Part shown: positions 9,707 to 18,728 of the stretch, piece by piece | How positions within the stretch are numbered: position 1 is the first letter of the stretch | Layout of the letters: every line of letters starts with the position of its first letter | From: Gimesia aquarii | GTDB lineage: Bacteria > Planctomycetota > Planctomycetia > Planctomycetales > Planctomycetaceae | Assembly (NCBI RefSeq): GCF_007748195.1 | Contig: NZ_CP037920.1 | Coordinates: 5,423,800-5,487,799 of the forward strand | Direction of reading: 5' to 3' | Length of the DNA stretch: 64,000 nt | Notes under the pieces: model-generated | Databases searched by the model: none | What the model was told of the DNA's origin: nothing | Seen by the model: only the letters and a program-made list of their open reading frames with translations | Made by a program: the position numbers and the translations under genes

Positions 9707-9722
9707 ATTCAACTCCGATTTA

Positions 9723-9998
9723 TTATTTGAACATTCCTACGTAGGCTTTAATCGCACTCGATGCAGGTTTCATATCAGATTTCACAATCACAACCAGCGG
9801 TTTATACACAGTCTCGACGGACCTCGTGAATGGCTTGAATTTCATTTTGTCTTCTATCCAAACCAGAGGGCCTGACATCATGAAGTAGAGCAACAGAAAA
9901 GCGAACAAGCACATCATACTGACTGCCAATTTTTGTCGAGTTGTGGGAGGAGCAGAGTCAGTTGTTGACACATCTCTGGAATTGATTGAGGAGACCAT
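9723..9998 (-). CDS. Small single-pass membrane protein, unknown function
   Basis: This 91-residue protein is not recognised. The N-terminal 25 residues are polar (Ser/Thr/Pro rich), followed by one strong transmembrane helix (SMMCLFAFLLLYFMMSGPL, residues about 27-46) and a C-terminal soluble part with several Lys and Val. Topology is probably N-in. GGTGA lies about seven bases before the ATG at 9998. It is sandwiched between a sulfatase gene (98 bases upstream) and the PQQ-like propeller gene (16 bases downstream) on the same strand, which suggests it helps anchor or assemble the propeller protein. That role is inferred from context only. Confidence 0.7.
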   Translation of the reverse strand: MVSSINSRDVSTTDSAPPTTRQKLAVSMMCLFAFLLLYFMMSGPLVWIEDKMKFKPFTRSVETVYKPLVVIVKSDMKPASSAIKAYVGMFK

Positions 9999-10096
9999 TG
10001 TTCATTCACCTTAAAACACGAGTTTTCCTAACTGCATTACTCGGCAAATTCGATATGCGCTTCAATAATTTTCGTCAAAGAACAAATTCGCTGACA

Positions 10097-11482
10097 TTAT
10101 TTTTTTTTGAAAGCCGGCAGCCTCTCACCCGTTTCACGATGAAATTCATCAGGTCGACGATTGCGGGGAAGTCGATCATGGGTTTCTGCCTGCCATTGGT
10201 CAAGCGCTGACCGCAGCTCCTGTTGAATCTTTTGATAGTCCTTTTGTCCCGCCAGATTATTTAACTCATGAGGATCATTCACCACATCATAAAGTTCTTC
10301 TGCTGCACGCGGACTCACAAAACAACTTTTCTGATCCTTGGTTAACTTATTTCCATCTCGTAATTGACGCATTTTAATGAACGATTCACTGCGCACCGCA
10401 TCGGCGGGAGGTGTTCCGGGAATATCGGTATAAAAATTTCGAATGTATTTATATCGAGGAGTACGAACAGCACGACCGAAATCTTCAAAATCATGCCAAT
10501 TATGTTCGGCAAAAACATGTGTGCGGATCGAATCACTTGGATTTTGCAGTAATGATTTAAAGCTCTGCCCCTGAAACGTTTCGTCAATGTGTAAGCCAGC
10601 CAGGTCGAGTATGGTAGGAGCTAAATCAACGGAACTGATCAAGGAATCACAAACAGCCTTCGGTTTAATTTGTTTAGGCCAGGTGACAATCCAGGGAGTC
10701 CGAATCCCGCTATCATAAACAGTGGTCTTACAACGTGGAAAGGGGCGCCCATTATCACTCAGAAATACAATCACTGTATTTGACGCCACTCCCTGATTCT
10801 TCAATTCGTCACGCACCCGCCCGACAACACCATCTAATCTCGTGATTTCGTCATAGTATAGTGCCAGATCATGTCGCACTTCCGGAGTATCTGGTAAATA
10901 AGGAGGTACAATTACATCCTCGTTCGTGTGAGGTCGTTCTATAATATTCTGCTCATAGGGTCGATGAGGATCAGTAAATGCAAACCACATGAAAAACGGT
11001 TTGTCTTTAGGTCGCTGCTGAAGAGTCGGAACCCACTGATTGAGTTTAGTTGTCACATGGTTAAATTTCGATTCTGTTGGTTTCCCCATATGCCATTTAC
11101 CGGCAGAAGCAGTGTAGTAACCTGCCTCCTTTAATTTCTCTACAAAAGTCACCTGACTTTCTGGCAATGGAAGATGCAGTTGATGCGCTCCCGTATTGTG
11201 AGGGTAACGACCAGTAATGATACTGGCACGGCTGGGACTACAGGAACTGCAAGTTAAGTAGGCATGATTGAATTTCATACCATCCGCAGCTAACTGATCA
11301 AGATGGGGTGTTTGGATTTTAGGATGTCCATAGGCACCGCAGTCATCCCAGGCCATATCATCTGCGATGAAGACGATAAAATTGGGCCTCTCGGCAGGTT
11401 GGTTGGCAGCGAATAAATTCGCTGACAGACTATTCAAAACCAGTAATGCGAAAAGTAATATTGTGTACGGCATCAATCTCAT
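10097..11482 (-). CDS. Sulfatase, type I (formylglycine-dependent)
   Basis: This 461-residue exported sulfatase hydrolyses sulfate esters. A signal peptide (MRLMPYTILLFALLVLNSLSANLFA) precedes the family start RPNFIVFIADDMAWDDCGAYGH, where the paired aspartates bind calcium. The activation motif CSPSR (residues about 83-87) gives the cysteine that is converted to formylglycine, followed by ASIITGRYPHNTG. GKWHMGK and the VFLSDNGRPFPR region supply further active-site residues, and the C-terminal AEELYDVVNDPHELNNLA is the typical subdomain. It is shorter than many relatives but looks complete. It lies 36 bases downstream of the DCC-family gene. The likely substrate is a sulfated algal polysaccharide; which one cannot be told from the sequence. 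Confidence 0.93.
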   Translation of the reverse strand: MRLMPYTILLFALLVLNSLSANLFAANQPAERPNFIVFIADDMAWDDCGAYGHPKIQTPHLDQLAADGMKFNHAYLTCSSCSPSRASIITGRYPHNTGAHQLHLPLPESQVTFVEKLKEAGYYTASAGKWHMGKPTESKFNHVTTKLNQWVPTLQQRPKDKPFFMWFAFTDPHRPYEQNIIERPHTNEDVIVPPYLPDTPEVRHDLALYYDEITRLDGVVGRVRDELKNQGVASNTVIVFLSDNGRPFPRCKTTVYDSGIRTPWIVTWPKQIKPKAVCDSLISSVDLAPTILDLAGLHIDETFQGQSFKSLLQNPSDSIRTHVFAEHNWHDFEDFGRAVRTPRYKYIRNFYTDIPGTPPADAVRSESFIKMRQLRDGNKLTKDQKSCFVSPRAAEELYDVVNDPHELNNLAGQKDYQKIQQELRSALDQWQAETHDRLPRNRRPDEFHRETGERLPAFKKK

Positions 11483-11518
11483 AGAAATCTCTTAGTCAAC
11501 GATAACTGGTCTGAAGTA

Positions 11519-12034
11519 TTAAGGTAAAAAGCGAGAACGTTCTTCCGGGGTTGGCATGCGACAAGTCTCGTGTTTGCCAAAAAACCGATATCTCGAACCA
11601 GCAATCAAACGATAACCAAGGTCTCTGATCGGCAGTGGTATACACCACAGAATCCATCCATAAAAATTCCAGGGAAAGGTCAATAGCCACAATAATCTTA
11701 CAACAGCAGCCGAACGTCGATAAAGATGATTTCCATCTGCAGGACGGAAAACAACCGTGTCAACATGCTGAATATCTTCCTCACTTAAAAGTTGCTTCGC
11801 AGTTTCTCCCTGTAAGGGAGAATAGAAAACACGCACGTTTTTATCTCTGATGAGCGCAAAATCAACACTGGAATTACAGAGTCCACAAATACCATCAAAA
11901 AACAGAATCGGCTTTTTGATATCAGGATTCATGGCACTGTGCTCTGTTTGATGCGCGCTCAAAGAGACATTCTCCTGAGGCAACTCAGAAGTATTGTTTT
12001 GAACAGTCTGATCTAGGGCCGCTGATTTATTCAT
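11519..12034 (-). CDS. DCC-family thiol-disulfide oxidoreductase (DUF393)
   Basis: This 171-residue protein carries the DCC motif (FFDGICGLCN, residues about 43-52) that names the family, with two cysteines spaced CxxC as in thioredoxin-like enzymes. The following FYSPLQGETAKQLL and DTVVF...LYRRSAAVVRLLWLL segments are typical of DUF393. The N-terminal 35 residues are a polar extension with no signal peptide, and the C-terminal half has hydrophobic stretches that may associate with membrane. AGG-containing sequence precedes the ATG at 12034. It starts the minus-strand run toward the sulfatase, small membrane protein and PQQ-like genes. Substrate unknown; a redox role is inferred from the CxxC. 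Confidence 0.88.
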   Translation of the reverse strand: MNKSAALDQTVQNNTSELPQENVSLSAHQTEHSAMNPDIKKPILFFDGICGLCNSSVDFALIRDKNVRVFYSPLQGETAKQLLSEEDIQHVDTVVFRPADGNHLYRRSAAVVRLLWLLTFPWNFYGWILWCIPLPIRDLGYRLIAGSRYRFFGKHETCRMPTPEERSRFLP

Positions 12035-12328
12035 CTGATTTCATACCTAAACCTTGAAATAAGCTGAAAAGGGCCTGAAAAAACCTGAAGCGGACTCACA
12101 TCACCTAATATTATACGGAACAAGTATTTATCTCTAGTAGTTTTTTTGGTCTTTGGGGTGAATCCCAGGGATTCCCGAGGTTTTTCATGGAGAATGAGTA
12201 TGCCTGACGCTGCGATCAATCCATTTCTTTCTGTCGTTTAATGTAAATCGACGCTAGAATAACAAAGGAAACTAAATAGAAGTCCTTTCAATGGGCTCGC
12301 TTTTGATCGATTTCCTTAAGAGAAATGC

Positions 12329-13306
12329 ATGTACAAGCCACCGTCACATTCTGGTTTACAATCGCACTGGAACAGTGGTATCGGTATTTCGACTGTGTTT
12401 CATCTGCTTCTTGTTTGTGGATTGGCAATTGTCGTGAAACAAGAGGCAGAATTGCCTTTATCAAATTCAGACACTGCGATACAAACCCGTTGGGCTCCCC
12501 CTCAAAAAACGGTTCAACCAGTGATTCTGGAATTAGAAGCAGTCACAGATAAAGCTGAAACCCCTTCAAGTTCGCAGGTACTCTCAAAATTACCTCCTGT
12601 GTCAGATCTTCATACTGCCCCGGATTCAGAGTCCCTCTCTTCGTTTTTAGACGGTCCCCTGCCACAAACAACACAACAGGAAGACACCCTCACAACCAAA
12701 CATGCAGCAGATATTGTAGGCGCTCTCTTAACTTCTTCTGCGATTGGCAATGCCTCTCCTGGCACAGGAAATGGGCTGGGTAACGGTGATTTCTTTGGTA
12801 TGAAACCCAAGAGTAAAAAAGTTGTTTTTGTCGTTGATTCATCGAAAAGTATGAACTTTCCACACGATAGTGTGGGAAAAACCAGACTGGGCCGAGTTAA
12901 ATTAGAACTAGCCAAAACCATTTACTCAATGGATAAACATCAACAGTTCTTTGTGATTTTCTTTAGCGACATCGCAAAACCAATGCCTGCCAGACAACTC
13001 CAGCCAGCAACCGCTGAAGCAAAGCAAAAGTATCTTTCCTGGGTTGCCAGAGTACCCGGTATCGGAATGACAGAACCGCTGGAGGCGCTCATTTTGGCTC
13101 TCCGTCTTCAACCAGATACGATTTATATTCTCACTGACGGGCACTTCAACCCGTCTACCGTCAAAGCCTTTAATAAAGTGGCAAAGAATACAAATCGCAA
13201 TCGAAGTGTCGTCGTAAACGGAATTTGTATGGGAAGCCGTGAAGGCGAAAAGCTCATTAGGGAACTTGCAGAAACGAATTCAGGCACATACACCTTTATT
13301 CCTTAA
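12329..13306 (+). CDS. Membrane-anchored von Willebrand factor A domain protein
   Basis: This 325-residue protein has an N-terminal hydrophobic segment (GISTVFHLLLVCGLAIVV, residues about 18-36), a long Ser/Thr/Pro/Gln-rich linker to about 150, then a VWA domain. The metal-ion-dependent adhesion site is intact at its first element (DSSKS, about residue 170), and YILTDGHF near 270 provides the later aspartate. VWA domains bind protein partners through the bound metal. Two ATGs lie four bases apart (12325 and 12329); only the second is in frame, with AAGAGA upstream. It is divergent from the DCC-family operon and precedes the phospholipid-recycling gene by about 300 bases. The partner is unknown. 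Confidence 0.85.
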   Translation: MYKPPSHSGLQSHWNSGIGISTVFHLLLVCGLAIVVKQEAELPLSNSDTAIQTRWAPPQKTVQPVILELEAVTDKAETPSSSQVLSKLPPVSDLHTAPDSESLSSFLDGPLPQTTQQEDTLTTKHAADIVGALLTSSAIGNASPGTGNGLGNGDFFGMKPKSKKVVFVVDSSKSMNFPHDSVGKTRLGRVKLELAKTIYSMDKHQQFFVIFFSDIAKPMPARQLQPATAEAKQKYLSWVARVPGIGMTEPLEALILALRLQPDTIYILTDGHFNPSTVKAFNKVAKNTNRNRSVVVNGICMGSREGEKLIRELAETNSGTYTFIP

Positions 13307-13381
13307 TCCCCACCTGCCAAATCACATCACAGATATACACTGAAGTGCCTTCTCTCACAGATTCTTAATGTCTGCTCGAAT

Positions 13382-13576
13382 CTAAGTCTTTACAGCAAAA
13401 TACTTTTTGGCATAGTATTGCCGTTTATTAATTTCGTCACAGATTTCAAGTGTTAATTTCAACCATTCTACGCCTTCAATAAGTGAAGCAATTTCATTAC
13501 CTGTACTTCCCTGGACGCTTCTGAAAGTAGTCCATGCAATCACCCCTACTTTTTGGGGGTACTCTAGTGACGGCAC
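13382..13576 (-). CDS. Possible small hypothetical protein
   Basis: This 64-residue frame lies in the otherwise empty gap between two plus-strand genes, on the opposite strand. The start is uncertain: GTG at 13576 without a good ribosome-binding site, and the six codons upstream of it (as far as a stop) also read like protein. In its favour, the composition is protein-like: the C-terminal half has the amphipathic pattern GVEWLKLTLEICDEINKRQ followed by an aromatic/basic tail, and codon choice resembles the neighbours. It could be a small real gene or the remnant of a larger one. No family was recognised. Confidence 0.35.
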   Translation of the reverse strand: MPSLEYPQKVGVIAWTTFRSVQGSTGNEIASLIEGVEWLKLTLEICDEINKRQYYAKKYFAVKT

Positions 13577-13601
13577 ATTAAAATCTGGATCTCGTTAAAA
13601 T

Positions 13602-16600
13602 ATGAATTCTACCACAATCGAAGTAACAGAGACTCAGAAGATCGACCCCAAAAAAGGAACCTTAAACTCAACATCATTTCTGGCACTTCTGGGAACTCAG
13701 TTTCTGGGAGCTATGAATGACAATATGTTTCGCTGGTTTATCATTCCGATTGCAAAACCAGAGATCGGAGACGCACAGGCACTCTCGTTGGGACTGGCCT
13801 GCTTTACTCTGCCTTATCTACTGCTTGCCAGTGTGGCAGGTTACCTTGCCGACCGGTTCAGTAAACGCACCGTGATCGTGGCTTGCAAGATAGCCGAAAT
13901 CATCATCATGATTTTAGGAATCTGGGCTATTCAACTAGGAAACTTATACTTACTTTTTATTATCGTCGCATTAATGGGCTGTCAAAGTGCCCTGTTTGGT
14001 CCTGCGAAATTTGGCAGTATACCCGAAATACTACGCGATAATCGCCTTTCAAAAGGCAATGGCTTGATGGGACTGATTACAGTGGTTTCTTCGGCCTTGG
14101 GATTTATCGCAGGTAATTATTTATACCATTTTACTAAACCCAGTCTTACCTCTCCGGGATCATTCTCAGACATCAGTATCGCAGCATTGGCATTAGTTGG
14201 CGTAGCCGTAATTGGAACAATTATCAGTCTGAAGATTCGAAGTCTGACTCCGGCAGATCCAGATCGACTATTTCCCTTTAATCCTGCCAAAGAAACATGG
14301 CATCAATGGCAACTGCTTCGTAGTAGCACTCCCTTATTCAGAACCGCATTGGGAGTCGCTTTTTTCTGGATGCTTGCATCCATGGCGCAAATGAATGTCG
14401 ATACTTATGGAATTCACGAGTTAGGGTTAGCCCAAAAAGATATTGGCCCCTTATTGGGAATCTTGGTTTTCGGAGTCGCGGCAGGAAGTATACTCGCAGG
14501 AGTCTGGTCTGCAGGTCGAATTGAGCTGGGAATTGTACCGATCGGTGCGGCAGGTATTGTGGTTACTTCTCTATTACTCTTCTTCACGGGCAGCAGTGTT
14601 GTACCTGGATCAGAATCCAGTTCACACTTCTACTATTTATTATCGTTACTCTGGCTCTTCTTGCTCGGAGTCAGTTCCGGATTATTTGACATACCCCTCG
14701 AAACATTCTTGCAACATCGTAGTGACGTGGAAACACGTGGCAGTATTCTGGCAGCCGCTAATTTTCTAGCGTTCTTTTTCATTCTCATCGCATCGGGTGT
14801 CTTCTTTGTGATGCAAGAATCCTTCAAAATGTCAGCCAGCCAGATTTTCATGGTGTTGGGCTTACTGACGATTCCAGTCGGCATCTATATTTTCAAACTG
14901 CTTCCGAACGCGACGATTCGATCTATCGTCTGGATGGTCAGTCGAACCATTTATAAATTGCGCGTCTGCGGACACGATAACCTACCTAAAAGAGGAGGGG
15001 CGCTCCTGGTAGCCAATCATGTTTCCTGGCTTGATGGGATCTTTCTCATCCTCACTTCCTCACGTCCCGTCAGAATGATTGCCTTCTCAACCTATGTTCA
15101 GAATCGGTGGGTTAAGTGGCTGACAGAGTTGTATAACACAATCCCCATCAATATCGATGACGGCCCCAAAGCACTGATGGCATCGATTAAAACAGCACGA
15201 AAAGCCATTGAAGATGGAGAATTAGTCTGTATCTTCGCAGAAGGCAAATTAACCAGATCCGGATATTTACAACCCTTTCAATCTGGTTTGATGAAAATTA
15301 TTAAAGGGACAGGGGCACCCGTCATTCCTGTCTATATTGACGAACTTTGGGGAAGTATCTTCAGTTTTCATGGAGGAAAATTTTTCTGGAAATGGCCCCG
15401 ACGGTGGCCATATCCGGTTTCCATTCGCTTCGGAAAACCTATACTTCATCCTGAAAACGAAAAACACGTACAAAAGGTAGTTCAAAACCTGGGCATTGAA
15501 GCGGCCGATTTTCGAAAGACTTATCAAATGATTCCACCCAGACTGTTTATTCGAAAATGTAAAAACCGAAGATTCAAACAAAAAATAGCAGACTCAACAG
15601 GTGTTGAACTTGCCGGCGGAAAAGTTCTCACCGGAGCGCTCTTAATGAGGCGGCTCCTCAATAAGCATGTATTTAAACAAGATGAAAAAATGATTGGTGT
15701 GCTACTGCCACCTTCTGTGGGAGGCTGTGTCGTCAATGCAAGCCTTGCTATCTCGGGTCGGGTTCCCATCAATCTCAATTACACTCTTTCCGACAGTGAC
15801 ATCAACTACTGTATCAAAGAAGCAGAGATCAAGACCGTTCTGACGAGCCAGAAGTTTATCGAGAAAAAACCCATCGACATGGATGCCAATGTGGTGCTTC
15901 TGGATGAATTAAAATTAAAAGCGACTATCTTTGACAAACTAATCTGCCTCTTCCAGGCATTTCTTGTACCAGCATGGATCATCGAACGCGTCATCGGATT
16001 ACGACATGTCGATCCTGATGAATTGAGCACAGTCATCTTTACATCGGGATCAACGGGAAAACCCAAAGGAGTTATGCTGACACATCATAATATTGTTTCC
16101 AATATCAATTCCGCCGATGATTTATTACACCTCACCTCGCGAGACTGCATTCTGGGAATTTTACCCTTCTTTCATTCATTTGGTTATACGATTTCACTTT
16201 GGATGCCGTTTCTTCGAAATATGAGAGCCTGCTTCCACTTTAATCCAACCGATGCACGTACCGTTGGAAAAATGGTAGAAAAGTACGAAGTCACATTGTT
16301 TGCATCAACACCTACGTTTTTAAGGCACTTCCTCAAGCGATGCACACCGGAGCAATTTAAATCGTTAGATCTTGTCATTACCGGTGCAGAAAAACTACCT
16401 CAAAGTCTGGCGAAAGAATTTGAGGAAAAATTCGGAATCTTTCCAACGGAAGGCTACGGCACAACCGAATTGGCACCGGTGGCTGCGGTCAACATCCCCC
16501 CTAGCCGACAACTGGATCCGGACGAGATTAGCGCGAAGCCAGGTACGGTGGGACGAGCCATTCCCTGTGTTATGGCGAAAACCGTAAATCCGGAAACAAT

Positions 16601-17129
16601 GCAGGATCTACCCGACGGCGAGGAAGGTCTGCTGTTTATAAAAGGCCCCAATGTCATGAAAGGCTATTTGAATAATGAAGAAAAAACAGCAGAAGTGATT
16701 ATCGATGGCTGGTACAACACAGGAGACTTTGCCACGATCGATGAAGACGGGTTTATTAAGATCACAGGTCGACAAACACGATTTTCAAAAATCGGAGGCG
16801 AAATGGTGCCTCACGTTCGGATTGAAGAACTCATCACAGACATTGTCAGTGATCCGAATGAAGATGAACCAGAAGTCCAAATCGCGGTCACGTCAGTCCC
16901 CGATCCTAAAAAGGGAGAACGACTAATCGTACTCTATAAGCCCATGAATATATCGGTTGACACCATCATCAAAGAAATTAACAAAGCAGATATTCCCAAT
17001 CTCTGGATTCCATCCAGCGATAGTTTTCTGGAAGTCGAATCAATTCCACTACTCGGAACGGGTAAGCTGGACCTTGCAAAAATTAAGGAACTCGCCTGTG
17101 AAGCATTTTCCTCTAAAGTGACCAGTTGA
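13602..17129 (+). CDS. MFS transporter / PlsC acyltransferase / acyl-ACP synthetase fusion (LplT-Aas type)
   Basis: This 1175-residue protein fuses three activities for lysophospholipid uptake and re-acylation at the inner membrane. Residues about 25-435 are a 12-helix MFS transporter resembling LplT (FLGAMNDNMFRWF at the start, GYLADRFSKRTVIVACK loop). Residues about 445-640 are a PlsC acyltransferase with the HVSWLD version of the HX4D motif (near 472) and FAEGKLTRSG as the glycerol-phosphate-binding block. Residues about 660-1170 are an AMP-forming ligase with IFTSGSTGKPKGVMLTHHN (near 810), EGYGTTELAP and GWYNTGDFATIDEDGFI. E. coli has LplT and Aas as separate proteins; the three-part fusion is known in several phyla. 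The domains look intact. Confidence 0.93.
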   Translation: MNSTTIEVTETQKIDPKKGTLNSTSFLALLGTQFLGAMNDNMFRWFIIPIAKPEIGDAQALSLGLACFTLPYLLLASVAGYLADRFSKRTVIVACKIAEIIIMILGIWAIQLGNLYLLFIIVALMGCQSALFGPAKFGSIPEILRDNRLSKGNGLMGLITVVSSALGFIAGNYLYHFTKPSLTSPGSFSDISIAALALVGVAVIGTIISLKIRSLTPADPDRLFPFNPAKETWHQWQLLRSSTPLFRTALGVAFFWMLASMAQMNVDTYGIHELGLAQKDIGPLLGILVFGVAAGSILAGVWSAGRIELGIVPIGAAGIVVTSLLLFFTGSSVVPGSESSSHFYYLLSLLWLFLLGVSSGLFDIPLETFLQHRSDVETRGSILAAANFLAFFFILIASGVFFVMQESFKMSASQIFMVLGLLTIPVGIYIFKLLPNATIRSIVWMVSRTIYKLRVCGHDNLPKRGGALLVANHVSWLDGIFLILTSSRPVRMIAFSTYVQNRWVKWLTELYNTIPINIDDGPKALMASIKTARKAIEDGELVCIFAEGKLTRSGYLQPFQSGLMKIIKGTGAPVIPVYIDELWGSIFSFHGGKFFWKWPRRWPYPVSIRFGKPILHPENEKHVQKVVQNLGIEAADFRKTYQMIPPRLFIRKCKNRRFKQKIADSTGVELAGGKVLTGALLMRRLLNKHVFKQDEKMIGVLLPPSVGGCVVNASLAISGRVPINLNYTLSDSDINYCIKEAEIKTVLTSQKFIEKKPIDMDANVVLLDELKLKATIFDKLICLFQAFLVPAWIIERVIGLRHVDPDELSTVIFTSGSTGKPKGVMLTHHNIVSNINSADDLLHLTSRDCILGILPFFHSFGYTISLWMPFLRNMRACFHFNPTDARTVGKMVEKYEVTLFASTPTFLRHFLKRCTPEQFKSLDLVITGAEKLPQSLAKEFEEKFGIFPTEGYGTTELAPVAAVNIPPSRQLDPDEISAKPGTVGRAIPCVMAKTVNPETMQDLPDGEEGLLFIKGPNVMKGYLNNEEKTAEVIIDGWYNTGDFATIDEDGFIKITGRQTRFSKIGGEMVPHVRIEELITDIVSDPNEDEPEVQIAVTSVPDPKKGERLIVLYKPMNISVDTIIKEINKADIPNLWIPSSDSFLEVESIPLLGTGKLDLAKIKELACEAFSSKVTS

Positions 17130-17186
17130 CCCAAATCTCAAGAACTACTGAATACTAAACTTTAAATGCCTTTATCTCGCGCATTT

Positions 17187-17295
17187 ATAAGTGTTTACAC
17201 CTAATCGACCAAAAAGACTGTTAGTTTTTACCGTCTCATGAGTCCATAAGTGTAAATAACGGGCCATTGTGTGGTTAATTCCACGTTTCACAATG
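17187..17295 (+). promoter_or_regulatory. lexA upstream region with palindromes and a direct repeat (candidate operator)
   Basis: The octamer ATAAGTGT occurs twice (17187-17194 and 17246-17253), the first leading into GTGTTTACAC, which is nearly self-complementary. Closer to the gene, CATTGTG (17265-17271) is perfectly inverted as CACAATG (17289-17295), and nested within it GTGG (17271-17274) is inverted as CCAC (17281-17284) around TTAATT. The innermost copy ends 37 bases before the lexA ATG. LexA normally represses its own gene, so one of these is a reasonable SOS operator, but none matches the classical E. coli or Bacillus box. Confidence 0.45.
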
Positions 17296-17332
17296 TAGTA
17301 ACCGTTTTTGCTGAAAGAGACTGGAAGCAGGC

Positions 17333-17938
17333 ATGATTAATCAAAATGTCAAACTAACTGAACGACAAATGCAAATCTATGAGTTCCTGAAGGACAAAAT
17401 TGTAAACCGCGGATATGGCCCTACCGTGAAAGAAATTGGAGACGCATTTGATATTCGATCTCCCAATGGTGTAGTCGGACATTTAAAAGCTTTGCAACGC
17501 AAAGGACTCATCAAAAGAGAGTCCAACATTTCGAGATCCATCCAACTTTGCGATAACTCTCAAAAACCAGCAAACTTTCCTCTCGCTGGTTTGTTAAAAG
17601 CAGGTGCTCCCGTGGCACCTCCTGAAGGTGAAACCCAAATTGACTTCAGTTCGCTATTTGAATCTTCCGATAATTTCTGCTTGAAAGTCAAAGGCTCATC
17701 GATGATCGATGCGCAAATTCAAGAGGGGGATTATGTCGTCGTCAAAAGACAGGATACCTGCGAGCAGGGAGATATCGTTGTCGCGCTCGTTGATGACCAC
17801 GAAGCCACATTGAAACGCTACTATCAGGAAGAGTCACGTATTCGCCTGGAACCCGCAAATGCAATAATGGCTCCCATCTATTCGAATAACGTCAAAGTCC
17901 TCGGCGTCGTAAAAGGCGTCATCCGAAAATTTGTTTGA
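17333..17938 (+). CDS. lexA: LexA repressor
   Basis: This 201-residue SOS repressor has an N-terminal winged helix (residues 8-70: LTERQMQIYEFLKD, then GYGPTVKEIGDAF, then the recognition region SPNGVVGHLKALQRKGLIKR) and a C-terminal S24 latent protease. The self-cleavage bond is Ala-Gly within LLKAGAPV (near residue 90). The catalytic serine is in KGSSMIDAQIQEGDYVVV and the catalytic lysine in ATLKRYY. RecA filaments on damaged DNA stimulate cleavage and derepress the regulon. GGAAG precedes the ATG. It is convergent with a DinB-family gene only 14 bases away. Length and every catalytic element fit LexA; a phage-type repressor is unlikely. Confidence 0.95.
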   Translation: MINQNVKLTERQMQIYEFLKDKIVNRGYGPTVKEIGDAFDIRSPNGVVGHLKALQRKGLIKRESNISRSIQLCDNSQKPANFPLAGLLKAGAPVAPPEGETQIDFSSLFESSDNFCLKVKGSSMIDAQIQEGDYVVVKRQDTCEQGDIVVALVDDHEATLKRYYQEESRIRLEPANAIMAPIYSNNVKVLGVVKGVIRKFV

Positions 17939-17952
17939 GTTGTCGCTTTAAC

Positions 17953-18516
17953 CTAATCCTGATCTGAGATTAAAGCCATCTGTTTTCTAGCCATTGAAAT
18001 CAACATGGTATCGGGAAGAGTTTTTGCGCCGACCTGACGTAGCATATTCACAACTTGGGCAGTTGTATATTGGGCGTGAGTGCAAACATGTAATAAAACA
18101 TCATAGCGTTTTGTCTGATGTATTTTCCCTTTGCCAGAACTGGTACTTCTTTTATTCACGATCTCTTCTAGCGAATCATCTGTCAGTTGGTCTAAATATC
18201 GATTCCAGCGTTGATCCAGTTCTGCCCAATTCTGTTTCAACTCTGCGAACGATTCTATCGCGCCAGATCCTTTTTGATTGCCCGGTAACTCTTCAGGCAG
18301 ATCACCGGGTAAGGTGGGAGAGTCATCACCCAATAATGCTTCCAGCCAGACATACTCAGCCGCGTAAAGATGTAATAACGACTTCCAAATAGAACCTTGA
18401 CCTATCTTGAATGTTTGTTTTCTCTGCGCCTCAGAAAGCATTTCAGCAGACGCAATCAATGCCAGATTCACCCATTGACGGTGTTCATGCAAACGCGAGA
18501 TCAACTTGACCGACAC
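17953..18516 (-). CDS. DinB-family protein
   Basis: This is a DinB-like four-helix-bundle protein of the metal-dependent hydrolase/thiol-transferase superfamily (not the E. coli polymerase IV). The pattern LISRLHEHRQWVNLALI at the N-terminus, SIWKSLLHLYAAEYVWLEALLG near residue 50 (histidine of the metal triad) and VLLHVCTHAQYTTAQVVNMLRQVG near 145 (two further histidines) are typical. The open frame extends to an ATG at 18582, but a GTG at 18516 sits five bases after a perfect GGAGGAG and begins exactly where DinB homology starts, giving 187 residues. Members bind small thiols or are of unknown function. It is convergent with lexA; damage control is possible but not shown. Confidence 0.88.
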   Translation of the reverse strand: MSVKLISRLHEHRQWVNLALIASAEMLSEAQRKQTFKIGQGSIWKSLLHLYAAEYVWLEALLGDDSPTLPGDLPEELPGNQKGSGAIESFAELKQNWAELDQRWNRYLDQLTDDSLEEIVNKRSTSSGKGKIHQTKRYDVLLHVCTHAQYTTAQVVNMLRQVGAKTLPDTMLISMARKQMALISDQD

Positions 18517-18728
18517 AGACTCTCCTCCGTTAGAAATGAAGTGTTGAGTTTCTTCATGCCAAAATAACCAGTTTACTTTCATTCAGATAGAGTGAAATTC
18601 CACAAAATGGGTTCGGGAATATGTGATCGATCATTTCCGTAATCAGACCGGAAATCCCCTGCTTAAAGGGGATTAAATTCATAGGAAGATTTTTAACTGT
18701 TTTTTTCATTTAGATTGTTTCTCAGCAC

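Noticed and set aside
12031-12219. A 62-codon minus-strand frame overlapping the DCC-family start
   Set aside because: It overlaps the start of a clear gene and lies over its upstream region; no domain was seen.
17187-17295. A standard E. coli or Bacillus SOS box before lexA
   Set aside because: Neither CTGT...ACAG nor GAAC...GTTC in the right spacing is present; other palindromes are reported as candidates instead.
17953-18516. Reading the DinB-family gene as DNA polymerase IV
   Set aside because: The protein is a small histidine-containing four-helix type. Polymerase IV is about 350 residues with quite different motifs.
18653-18674. Hairpin AATCCCCT/AGGGGATT as a terminator upstream of the tRNA
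   Set aside because: There is no T-run on either strand directly after the stem.
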